From NCBI RefSeq assembly GCF_001949145.1, contig NW_019091473.1, forward strand, positions 15,619 through 45,768: a stretch of DNA of 30,150 nt, written 5' to 3'. Origin of the DNA: Acanthaster planci (Eukaryota > Echinodermata > Asteroidea > Valvatida > Acanthasteridae). How positions within the stretch are numbered: position 1 is the stretch's first letter; every line of letters starts with the position of its first letter. A program made the translations under genes and the position numbers. The notes under the pieces are model-generated. The model was given only the letters and a program-made list of their open reading frames with translations, ran no database searches and had not been told where the DNA came from. This document shows, piece after piece, positions 19,961 to 28,959 of this stretch.

Positions 19961-21473
19961 GGTGAGTGGCTGATTCAAACCTTACACATGTATATTATAT
20001 AAAAAATCACGACAAATATTACAAAGTTGTACTTCAACAATCTTCCTAAGGAAAAATAAAGGTGCTGACCATAGTTACATGTACAGTAGGCACATATCCA
20101 GGTATTCTAAGCATGCATGTGTGATGCAGGGCTCTAGAGAGGCTAAAATATAGCATAAATGTATGCACCATGAGGCCCTTATGGCATGGGGTCTGGGGCC
20201 CACCTGAGGGCCCTGGAAAATGTTGGATTCCAGATGCTCTGTGGTGCAATCTAAGGTTTTAAGGGACACTTTTTAGAAGAAAAAAAAACAAAAAGAAGAG
20301 AATATAATATCATGGGGCAGGCATCTTCATCATAACACCAATACATTTAAGAGACTGCAATTATTTTCATGACTTTTCAAATATTTTACATGACTTTATT
20401 TTCAATAAAAACCCACAAAATTCAATTAAGCATCATGGCAAAGAAATTCACAGCATGAAATTTAGGACATCATTACTCATTCAGTGCACCTACATTGTGT
20501 CGCATGTGAACTAGCAATACAGTAACTACAGTCATCTAAGTCTGTGTTACTGTAACCACTACATGTGTACATGTACGAATAATGAAGATGTTGGATACCT
20601 CACCTTGGTCATCTTGGTGAACTACTACTGATGAAGGCCCTAGAGGGAAAAAGACAAAAGGGAAAATTACATTACAGTCTGTCTTTATGGATATGCATAT
20701 TGGCTGAAATATGCAGTTTGGCACTGAAACTGGAGATGCTTTTCAGGCAATTTTTGCAAGTAAAACCAATCATGGTGAGTACTCTAAGGGCCACAAATTT
20801 CCATTCGTATACGTATACAGCAACTTGTCACTATTTGGCCACGTGCATCAGAACTACAGGTACAGTTTCATCCCAATTTCTCATGATGCTTTTGTACAAG
20901 TGTACATGTGCATGTATACATGTATCTAGATGTAAAAAGTGAGAACGTGTATCTGCCGAAGTTCCTGGTCTACCTGTGCCTAACCACTAAATGATTAAAA
21001 ATTTTACCAACTTCATCCATCGGAACATGTTTACATGGTGAAAAACACAGACGATAATCAATGAAAAAATCTGTCTTATACAAGGGCAGGTTGAGAGGGT
21101 TATCAGAAACAAAGTGACAGTGTTTAAGGGATCTAGATATAGAACCTGTTCTGATATTTTCTGTCATGGCTATGCAGCTCCAAGTTGAAGTTCCGAGATA
21201 ATGCTGTTTTAACTTGAATTGGTCACTTTGAGAAATAGAAATTTTGATAAACTACTGTACTCTGTGCCTGTTTATTTTGTATGGATTGGGATCTAGGTTT
21301 TGTGAACTGGAGCCATGTTAAAACAAACTGAAAAGTACATGTAGATTTGGGTACCTGTGTTGTGTGAACAGGAACAACACTTCTAGAAACTCTCTGTGTG
21401 CCATGTGGTCTACATACGTGTAGATAAGGGCATCAACAAAATGCCCAGGAAACATCATTTGTACAGTGTCAAA
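19961..21473. other. Intergenic stretch, nothing assigned
   Basis: No gene supported. 20120-20270 has a GC-richer block with GGGGCCCACCTGAGGGCCC that may be part of a repeat. TACATGTA palindromes at 20080-20092, 20565-20577 and 20900-20925. Confidence 0.4.
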
Positions 21474-21663
21474 CTTCCAGTTTTGTCTGCTTTGCCCCCA
21501 GATGGGTGCCCCTGAATCTACAGAGATGATCCTGGGCCATACTGACACAATCCCAACATTTCTTGGCCCAAACAGACCCCTCTTTTCAAAACAATCTCTG
21601 GGGGTACTTTTTGTGCGCCTCCGGCCTGGCGGAGAATTTTCCTTGAATTGGGACACTGCACCA
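21474..21663. repeat. ~190-bp dispersed repeat, copy 1
   Basis: TTTTGTCTGCTTTGCCCCCA to GGGACACTGCACC is repeated in the same orientation at 22875-23070 with roughly 93 % identity by eye. Both copies remain largely open in frames on both strands, but differ by small indels that shift frames near the right end. Confidence 0.9.
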
Positions 21664-22248
21664 TTTATATACACCCCTTTTTCACAGTCTGACACAGAAA
21701 CAATGCTGAATGGTTGAGAATGTTCCAAAAATCTCCATTTTTTAAAATAAATTGAAAAAAAAGTCCACTGGCTGTGCTATGGGGAGTAAATAATCACGGT
21801 CAGCCAATAGCAAATGTGCTCAAATCGCCTGTACATACACTGTACACGTACACGTCTACTATAGTGCTAAAAGAATGTGCAATCAGCATTTGAAAATTCA
21901 CCTTTCCACGTGAATAGCTTCAACTAGCGTGTCCTACTGATAAGGAAGGGTTACCCCTTTGGCCATTCACTACCAACAGCAGAGATCAAATACAAGAAAA
22001 TTATGAAACTTCAGCCATGCTTTGACATGAAAGCTCTACGTAGAATTTACTCCAGCCCCTGTTGACACTTTCCAGCCCAAGAGTTGAAAACCTGAACCCA
22101 AAATAGGGCACTTCCAACACAAGAGTGGAACAAATCACCAAGGAGAGTGTTTCGAGAACTTTCAGTCACCTGCGCATATATCCACAGCTTGGTCAGTTGG
22201 TGTGCGGGCTGTACTTGACCATCAAGGAAGTACCCCCACCCTTGCCCT
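21664..22248. other. Intergenic stretch, nothing assigned
   Basis: No ORF or known motif; GTACACGTACACG-type dyads near 21840. Confidence 0.4.
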
Positions 22249-22358
22249 GTTAGGGTTACCCATCATAATTAGGTTGACCTCCGTTAGGGTTGGCCTCTGT
22301 TAGGGTTAGCCGTCATTAGGGTTGGCCTCTGTAAGGGTTAAGCTAAGTTAGGGTTGGC
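22249..22358 (+). repeat. 16-bp TTAGGGTT minisatellite
   Basis: Units TTAGGGTTGGCCTCTG, TTAGGGTTAGCCGTCA, TTAGGGTTGGCCTCTG, TAAGGGTTAAGCTAAG and a partial TTAGGGTTGGCCC are spaced exactly 16 bases, preceded by less regular units. Each contains one animal telomere word TTAGGG, but the period is 16, so it is not a telomere tract. Confidence 0.85.
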
Positions 22359-22359
22359 C

Positions 22360-22874
22360 CATGGAAAAACCATCAAGTCCTTCGGTCACTGCTGCTTTCT
22401 AGAAAATTACACACAAAACGGCATGAACAGTGACAGAGTTAATTGTTTTTCAGAATTTCCACATGATTGCATGGGTATTTACCAGTGGAGCATTGCTGAC
22501 AACAATCAAATGTTTCTCATGTCTCATAACTCATAAAACTGCAATCCCTGGCTTGTTCCAGTCTTTCCATCACTGGTATAACTAACGCAAACGTGAGAAA
22601 TGATTTTTCAATCCAGCCGCCACGACATCCAGGATGCCGCCATCTTGGCAATACAGGGTGCACTGACCAATTCAAGCTCCATTGAAAATAGTGTAAAATC
22701 AACCAAGTTTGGAGCCCCATGGTAGGCAACAGAAGTCCCTGAGGCCTCTCAAACAAAAAACAATGTGTTGCCCAAAACAAACTCACCCCCCCCCCGGGAA
22801 TGTTGCCAAGTCTTCCCAGCGGCCATTTTTCAAATGACATCCCTCATCTTCCGCGGGCTCTTCTGACTAATTTT
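22360..22874. other. Intergenic stretch with a YY1-type word
   Basis: No gene supported. GCCGCCATCTTGG at 22634-22646 is the reverse complement of the YY1 consensus CAAGATGGCGGC. A C10 run at about 22788-22797. Confidence 0.35.
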
Positions 22875-23070
22875 CAATCCCATTTTTGTCTGCTTTGCCC
22901 CCAGATGGGTGCCCCTGAATCTACAGAGATGATCCTGGGCCATACTGACACTATCCCACCATTTCTTGGCCCAAACAGACGTACCCCTCTTTTCGAAACA
23001 ATCTCTGGGGGGTACTTTTTGTGCGCCTCCGCCTGGCGGAGAATTTTCCTTGAATTCGGACACTGCACCC
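22875..23070. repeat. ~190-bp dispersed repeat, copy 2
   Basis: Second copy of 21474-21663, with small insertions (GTA in CAGACGTACC, an extra G in TCTGGGGGG) and a missing base pair in the CCTCCGCC stretch. Flanks differ between the copies, so the boundaries are real element ends or breakpoints. No terminal inverted repeat seen. Confidence 0.9.
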
Positions 23071-23346
23071 ACATGGCACCGCTGTGACTGTGTAACTTGC
23101 GAGTTAGTACGAGACAGATTTTCATCGCACACCCAACGGAGAGTCTAATAGACGGTAACCAGAGTGACTAATAGCTCATGTTTGGCCGAATTCGCGCAAG
23201 GACCTGGGTGTAAGTCCTCATATCGCAGAGTGGTCCTCAGACAATCGGTCTTATGTCTGATCCAAGTCCTCTCGTGATATGGTTAACGCACGCACATCCA
23301 AGTGTGTACTATTTGCCTGCACCTGGGGCCCCTATTGTTCCTCTTT
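23071..23346. other. Left flank of the 5.1 kb element
   Basis: Non-repetitive by eye; ends ...CCTCTTT before the AGTAGT terminus. No gene supported. Confidence 0.4.
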
Positions 23347-23418
23347 AGTAGTGGAGACCGGTATTCACTAGACCACCCCAACCTTCAATCATCGTCCCCC
23401 AGTTTACCCCCAAATACC
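23347..23418 (+). repeat. Left terminal inverted repeat
   Basis: Reads AGTAGTGGAGACCGGTATTC onward to CCCCCAAATACC; matches the reverse complement of 28353-28422 with a few substitutions and single-base indels in C-runs. Confidence 0.9.
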
Positions 23419-23419
23419 G

Positions 23420-23700
23420 TTTCTTTTGAAAAAAAAACATTGTTTGGCCCTTTGACACTTTATATATGACACGTTTCCTATTATATAAACCCAATATCCT
23501 GTACTGCACGCCGCGGTATGGGATTTTTTTTTGCCCAAAATATTCCATCCAACCAAAAATATCCCAACCAACCAAAAATATCCTATCCAACTACAAAATA
23601 TCCCACCCGTCCCCAGATTTTTTGGCCGACTACACAGGAAAGCAGCCGACCACACTGAAATCGTATATCGCTTTTTAAAATTATAAATCTTATATTAAAG
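23420..23700. other. Element interior, left non-coding segment with short tandem repeat
   Basis: AT-rich. 23535-23610 has about four units of ~17 bases like ATCCCAACCAACCAAAA. No counterpart at the right end. Confidence 0.5.
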
Positions 23701-26087
23701 AAGAAGATGAAATCCAACCCGATAGAAAAACCAGTGCAAAACATCTGCCTGCGCACGTTCACTTGGTCTATTCTCCCAAAACGCATCGGCCCCGCTTTGC
23801 TACTGTCCAACGCGTACCACAACAATTTGATCGCAACGTTTCCATCTTGGACTATGTATCAAATTGCCGAGACCCGCCGAAAGACCTAGAGCCCATCCAA
23901 AGCAAATTTGTCGACGATATATGTTTTTGGCTTTGTATCTCGCAAGGCAGTTTTGGACGTAAAGGGGCAATTGCACCTATTGCAAAGCGAAGAAAATTCA
24001 CATGCCAAATGAGTCGTCAAAACAAATTCACTCGCTTTTCAACTCTACGAAACGTTGTGCTCCACGAAAATCGTACCAATGGCACACGCAGACACTGATT
24101 GCAAAATTGGCAAAACGATCCGCTGCAACGCGGCAGATACCAAGCGCTGGTGGCAAATTGGCAGAAACTACAGAAACAAAAAACAAAAAGAAAAACCGTA
24201 TGCGTACTACCTGGCAAAAATAGACGTATCAGAAATACCAATCGAAAAATTGCCAGTCGATTGACAATAGTAGAAAATTTGCGTTCCCCCCACGGGATAT
24301 TCTTCTAAAGCATCGACTTTGCGTGTACATTTGACCCCGAAGCAATGGAGCGTCGTATTGCCCACCAAGAATACCAAATAGAAGGCAATCGTCTCTATGT
24401 GCAACGACAGAAAAACACCGGTAGAAATTGCTTGTCTTGGGTAGAGCAAAAAGACGGGGAAGACAAACGAACCAAAGCATATAACAAGGTGGTTTTCAAC
24501 ATCAAAGCTGGTGAAGTTCGAAACCGATTTGCGGGCACGTATCTAGCGAATATCGTTTCTTGTCGAAATAGCCGGCACTTGCGTCAAACATTTCGGACCC
24601 TAGAGCTATAGCCCATGGTTGTACGAGAATTGAAGTGTCGGTGCAAATTCCAGATTTGAAAAAAAGCGTAGAAAGCGAAATCTTGAAAAAAAGGTCAGAA
24701 AAAAAGTAGAAAGCGAAAATTTGAAAAAAGGCACGGAAACACCGAAAACAATTTTTCTATCATGTAGTATACCCGATCACTGGAGAACGGTAGCAAATTC
24801 GATAGACAAACAGTTTGTAGTAGTCGACGTACCCAATTCGACGATCTTCAAGTTTGTAGGGTGGTACGCAAATGTATCCATCAGACACGTTGCAGGCGTC
24901 GCTATCCCATCCAATATGCAAACCGAACAGCAGCTGCACACGGCCGTTCGAGCTGCAATCGCAGAAAATTGTTTCCGGATACGAAGAAGAGAAAAACAAT
25001 TTTTTTTCTAGAAAAGACGCGCATATTTTACAAAAAGGTCAGCAATACGATCCCTTGCAACGCACATGCGCGGACGGCAATTCGAAAGTATAGACCAGAA
25101 ATAGCGACGTATCTGCCCGATAGCGAGCATATCTGACGGGCCTGTCGAGAGAAAGCCACCATAAAAAGCAAGGCTCGTGCGTCTCAAATTTGGACAGACA
25201 CGTATTTGAAGTACCGTTTGAAGAAGAAATTGTAGTGTATACCTATTCCAAGCAGCGGCTACAATCTCTATTGGGTGAACTTCGAGAGACAGAACTGGAA
25301 ATACAATGGCAGACTTGCAAGGAAAATTTGGGCTGGCAGAAAGAAAATCGGGCGAAATTCTATCAAATTTGGCCAGAAAAACTTCGAGAGGTAGATAGAC
25401 GAGCCGCCCAGGCAGAAAAGGAACGAAAATTGATAGAAGCAACGAAAAGAAAACCTATGTCTTGCACCGAAAACGAAACATTTTGCACGATTCTAGGCTT
25501 CTCAATATGTGGTCCCAAGCTCGAGAGAATGTTTCCTTCCAATCTATTTTTTAATACGAGGCTTGTCCAGATTGCGATGGAACTGCGAATTCCTACAACT
25601 GTCGAGAGTATCTACCAATCCAATATTGTGTCAAGCTATACGCGGGCCAACAAACGATCGATATATACGACAGTTTGCAAAGGAAGAAAACTTTACGACC
25701 AGCTGAAGAGAAGCCTCGAGCAAATATCAACGACTTTTTTGTTGTACGGAGAGAGCGCAAATCTGAATAGATCTTCCCCAAACATTTTTTACACAAAATG
25801 GCAGAGAAATTTCGTATAATCCGATAGCTCTATATTCCATATATTATAGACGAAGCACCGATCCCTGCGTATATAGTGTTTCAGCCGTACCATACTTGGA
25901 AGAAACGAAATGGACTCCAGACAAGAGAATTGTCAAAGTACCAGAAGGTATCTATACAGCAGAACGATTTTTCACGAAGCGTATACGTGGCAAAGAACGA
26001 ATTCGGCTGGAACTTGTAAATTCTGAAAACAATCGATTTTGGTTTGGGAGCTATTGGCTGGACAATTTTCTAGACAAAATGGAGTAG
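23700..26087 (+). pseudogene. Element coding region, + copy (only copy with the 3' end)
   Basis: Successive open pieces form one decayed gene of up to about 790 codons. Pieces: 23763-24060 (RPRFATVQRVPQQFDRN), 24100-24180 (QRGRYQALVANWQKLQ), 24345-24611 (EGNRLYVQRQKNTGRN, then KAYNKVVFNIKAG and GTYLANIV), 24721-25011 (FVGWYANVSIRHVAGVAIPS), 25190-25480 (LQSLLGELRETELEIQWQ), 25555-25720 and 25896-26087 (RLELVNSENNRFWFGSYWLD), ending at TAG 26085-26087. At least five frameshifts or stops intervene. I do not recognise the protein. No Walker motif, polymerase or transposase signature is visible; the KAYNK...CTRIEV pattern vaguely recalls Y-D-K...R-I-E-V segments of replication-initiator proteins, which is speculation. 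The last 370 bases exist only in this copy. Confidence 0.5.
24190..25716 (+). repeat. Large inverted repeat, left arm
   Basis: Matches the reverse complement of 26094-27739. In 25196-25450 I see only a few substitutions against the other arm; indels of 22-38 bases account for most of the length difference. Confidence 0.95.
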
Positions 26088-26093
26088 AGCTTT

Positions 26094-27739
26094 AGGCTTC
26101 TCTTCAGCTTGTCGTAGAATTTTCTTCCTTTGCAAACTATCGTATATATCGATCGTTTGTTGGCCCCGGTATAGCTTGACACGATATTGGATTGGTAGAT
26201 ACTCTCGACAGTTACAGGAATTCGCAGTTCCATCGCAGTCTGGACAAGCCTCGTATTAAAAAAAATATAGATTGGAAGGAAACATTCTTTCGAGCTTGGG
26301 ACCATATATTGAGAAGCCTAGAATCGTGCAAAATGTTTCGTTTTCGGCTCCTATATCCGTCGTAGAAATTGTTGCAAGACATAGGTTTTCTTTTTGTTAC
26401 TTCTATCAATTTTCGTTCCTTTTCTGCCAGGGCGGCTCGTCTATCTACCTCTCGAAGTTTTTCTGACCAAATTTGATAGAATTTCGCCCGATTTTCTTTC
26501 TGCCAGCCCAAATTTTCCTTGCAAGTCTGCCATTGTATTTCCAGTTCTGTCTCTCGAAGTTCGCCCAATAGAGATTGTAGCCGCTGCTTGGAATAGGTAT
26601 ACACTACAATTTATTCCTCAAACGGTACTTCAAATACGTGTCTGTCCAAATTTGAGACGCACGAGCCTTGCTTTTCATGGGGGGTTTTCTCTCGACAGGC
26701 CTGTCAGATATGCTCGCTATCGGGCAGACACGTCGCTATTTCTGGTCTATACTTTCGAATTGCCGTCCGCGCAAGTGCGTTGCAAGGGATCGTATTGCTG
26801 ACCTTTTTGTAAAATACGCGCGTCTTTTCTAGAAAAAAAATTGTTTTTCTCTTCTTCGTATCCGGAAACAACCAATACAAATATTGGCAAAGAGACAAAA
26901 ACAATTTTCTGCGATTGCAGCTCGAACAGCCGTGTGCAGCTACTGTTCGGTTTGCATTTTGGATGGGATAGCGACGCCTGCAACGTGTCTAATGGATACA
27001 TTTGCGTACCACCCTACAAAGATCGTCGAATTGGGTACGTCGACTACTACAAACTGTTTGTCTATCGAATTTCTACCGTTCTCCAGTGGTCGGGTATACT
27101 ACATGATAGAAAAATTGTTTTGGGTGTTTCCGTGCCTTTTTTCAAAGTTTCGCTTTCTACGCTTCTTTTGACCTTTTTTTCAAAGTTTCGCTTTCTACGC
27201 TTTTTCCCAGATTTCACAAACGTGCTCGATTTTGCGTTTGGCATGGCTCGTAATTTTTTTTCAAATCTGGATTTCGCACCGACACTTCAATTCTCGTACA
27301 ACCGTGGGCTATAGCTCTAGGGTCCAAGAATGTTTGACGCAAATGCTGGGTATTTCGAGAAACGATATTCGCTAGATACGTGCCAAATTGCTTTTGAACT
27401 TCACCAGCTTCGATGTTGGAAACCACTTTGTTATATGCTTTGGTTCGTTTGTCTTCCCCGCCTTTTTGCTCTACCCAAGACAAGCAATTTCTACCCGTGT
27501 TTTTCTGTCGTTGCAGATATAGACGATTGCCTTCTGTTTGGTATTCTTGGTCGGCAATACGACGCTCCAATGCTTCGGGGTCAAACGTGCCGCAGAATCC
27601 TGCGTATAATCGATGCTATAAAAGCCTATCCCATAGGGGGACAGCAAATTCTGCACGATTGTCAACCGACTGGCAATTTTTTTCGATCAGTATTTCTGAT
27701 ACGTCTATTTTTGCCTTGTAGTACGCATACGGTTTTTCT
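26094..27739 (-). repeat. Large inverted repeat, right arm
   Basis: 1,646 bases against 1,527 in the left arm. Includes a private 38-base stretch around a CCAATATTTGTATTGG dyad near 26870-26890. The arms are separated by 377 bases. Confidence 0.95.
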
Positions 27740-27790
27740 TCCTATAGAATAGGAAAGGAGTGGGGGAGGGGGAGTCTTATGATCTCGAGT
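27740..27790. other. Breakpoint region beyond the right arm
   Basis: Similarity to the left arm ends at TTTTTCT (27739). A G-rich GGAGTGGGGGAGGGGGAG follows at 27755-27773, inside the - copy's frame as a run of proline codons. Confidence 0.5.
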
Positions 27791-28122
27791 GCCGTATTTG
27801 TAAAGCGGGTTTATGCCGTAACAGGGTTCTATCGTTATAATCAACAGGCGTTTATTTTGGCCGTTGTGATGGTAAAAAATGGGCAAACTGGATTGAATCA
27901 CGTGGGTGCCTTCTTTAATCACGTGTTTTGAAAAGATTAATTTACTCGGGTCATAGGGCCATAGGTGACGTTAGGGTCACAGTTGTCGGCATTGAGACGC
28001 TCGTGGTCATCTGAAACGATATATACTTGGGTTGATATGGTTCTAATTTTCCGGTTTTGGCATATATGTTTCTCGTTTTTACTTGATGACTCCACACAAA
28101 AGCATCGTTTCCTCGTAACCAT

Positions 28123-28422
28123 AGTAGTAGAGACCGGTATTCATTAGGGCACCCCAACCTTCAATCATCGTCCCTTTTCGTGGTAATCGGAACCTAATTA
28201 TTAAGTCACGGCAAAATTGGAACGTGAGTTTTATAAGGGCGAGATGGTTTTCAGATGTTTTCGGATTGCCGAGGGTGGAATGGCTTTATGAAATTTTTAA
28301 AAAGTGGGTCGCAGGGGTTTGGGGGGTTTCGATTTTGCCGTGATCTAGTTTTGGTATTTGGGGTAAACTGGGGGCGATGATTGAAGGTTGGGGTGGTCTA
28401 GTGAATACCGGTCTCTACTACT
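28123..28422. repeat. 300-bp imperfect palindromic right end (terminal repeat facing terminal repeat)
   Basis: 28123-28174 is a further copy of the terminal repeat (AGTAGTAGAGACCGGTATTC, then CACCCCAACCTTCAATCATC), in the left-terminus orientation. Together with 28353-28422 it forms a foldback whose arms resume matching at TCACGGCAAAAT (28206-28217) and ATTTTGCCGTGA (28332-28343). So the last 300 bases can fold on themselves. Alternatives: a nested 300-bp MITE, or a head-to-head junction of two element ends. Confidence 0.8.
28353..28422 (-). repeat. Right terminal inverted repeat
   Basis: Ends ...GAATACCGGTCTCTACTACT. Reverse complement matches the left terminus and, for ~50 bases, the internal copy at 28123. 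Confidence 0.9.
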
Positions 28423-28744
28423 TCTTTGGTTTGTACTGTTGCGTTCCCTAAATATCAAGTCGATGGTAGCATGGACTTTATTAATGTCTACGGGATGTGA
28501 TATTTATTAAACGATGGACGTGAAACAAGGGGTTTGGGTGACAGTCGAACTGTATTGTTGGTTTATTGCTCTCACTTCTCTTCATCAAAGTTCAATGTGG
28601 GTTTGAAGAAGGTGTAGCTTAACATAATACAACACACAAAAGGCAAAGTTACAGAGAGGCGAAGTTGTATATGAGTGTAACTAGACTACGGTTTGGCAGG
28701 ACCATTGGAAATGCAAGTCAGACGGAGTGGGTTACGGTACGTGT
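28423..28744. other. Right flank of the element
   Basis: Starts TCTTTGG directly after the terminus. AT-rich, no gene supported. Confidence 0.4.
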
Positions 28745-28959
28745 GTGTAGCATTGCACAGCTAGGCTACACTCATCAGGCCGGGCCGTGGTGGGAGCTGT
28801 CCCGGACCACCACGGTGACTAGCAAGGGCTGGACGGGGCCAGTGCCGGTATGTACCGACCGCACTGCCGCTCAGACCGCAATGAGTTGAGCGCAATGATA
28901 AGATTGCTGGGTGTCTCGCCCGGCAATCGGTTCGGACGTAGCGGTGACAGACCGCTACG
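28745..28959. ncRNA. Candidate structured RNA: run of strong hairpins
   Basis: GC-rich block with four perfect or near-perfect stems in a row: GTGTAGC/GCTACAC (28745-28751 with 28765-28771), CCGTGGTGG/CCACCACGG (28785-28793 with 28807-28815), GATTGCTGGG/CCCGGCAATC (28902-28911 with 28919-28928, one T-G pair), CGTAGCGGT/ACCGCTACG (28937-28945 with 28951-28959). Weaker ones at 28829-28842, 28846-28857 and 28868-28892. Not a tRNA or rRNA that I recognise; the ORFs in it look accidental. It could be a structured ncRNA, a transposon UTR, or the 5' leader of a gene to the right. Strand unknown, as stems are symmetric. Confidence 0.4.

Larger units (their letters stand above)
26094..28122 (-). pseudogene. 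Element coding region, - copy (only copy with this 5' end)
   Basis: Runs leftward from an ATG at 28120-28122 that touches the internal terminal repeat. It starts MVTRKRCFCVESSSKNEKHI, stops at TAA about 27937, and resumes in another frame with KLIFSKHVIKEGTHVIQSSL and LLIITIEPCYGINPLYKYG (27740-27950). From 27739 leftward it is the inverted copy of the + gene: LERRIADQEYQTEGNRLYLQ (27500-27570), VGWYANVSIRHVAG (about 27000), SLLGELRETELEIQWQ (26540-26590), and YDKLKRSL at 26100, where similarity ends. It keeps 22-25 bases near 26365-26390 and about 38 bases near 26875-26910 that the + copy lacks. Its first ~380 bases have no counterpart in the + copy, whose own 5' part (23700-24190) is different. 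Function unknown. Confidence 0.5.
23347..28422. mobile_element. 5.1 kb terminal-inverted-repeat element, family unassigned
   Basis: Left terminus 23347-23418 and right terminus 28353-28422 are inverted copies beginning AGTAGTRGAGACCGGTATTC and about 93 % alike over some 70 bases. The five bases TCTTT abut both ends (23342-23346 and 28423-28427), a possible target duplication; as a 6-base duplication it would have one mismatch. AGT...ACT termini with ~6-base duplications are typical of Polintons, but no integrase, polymerase or capsid gene is recognisable inside. The interior is almost filled by two inverted copies of one long coding region. The element could be a non-autonomous or rearranged Polinton-like unit, or an endogenised linear DNA virus. 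Confidence 0.75.

Noticed and set aside
22249-22358. Interstitial telomere repeat
   Set aside because: TTAGGG occurs once per 16 bases rather than in a 6-base tandem.
28741-28780. Hammerhead ribozyme on the minus strand
   Set aside because: CTGATGA is followed by a GTGTAGC/GCTACAC stem as in hammerheads, but the obligatory GAAA after the stem is absent (ACAC instead).
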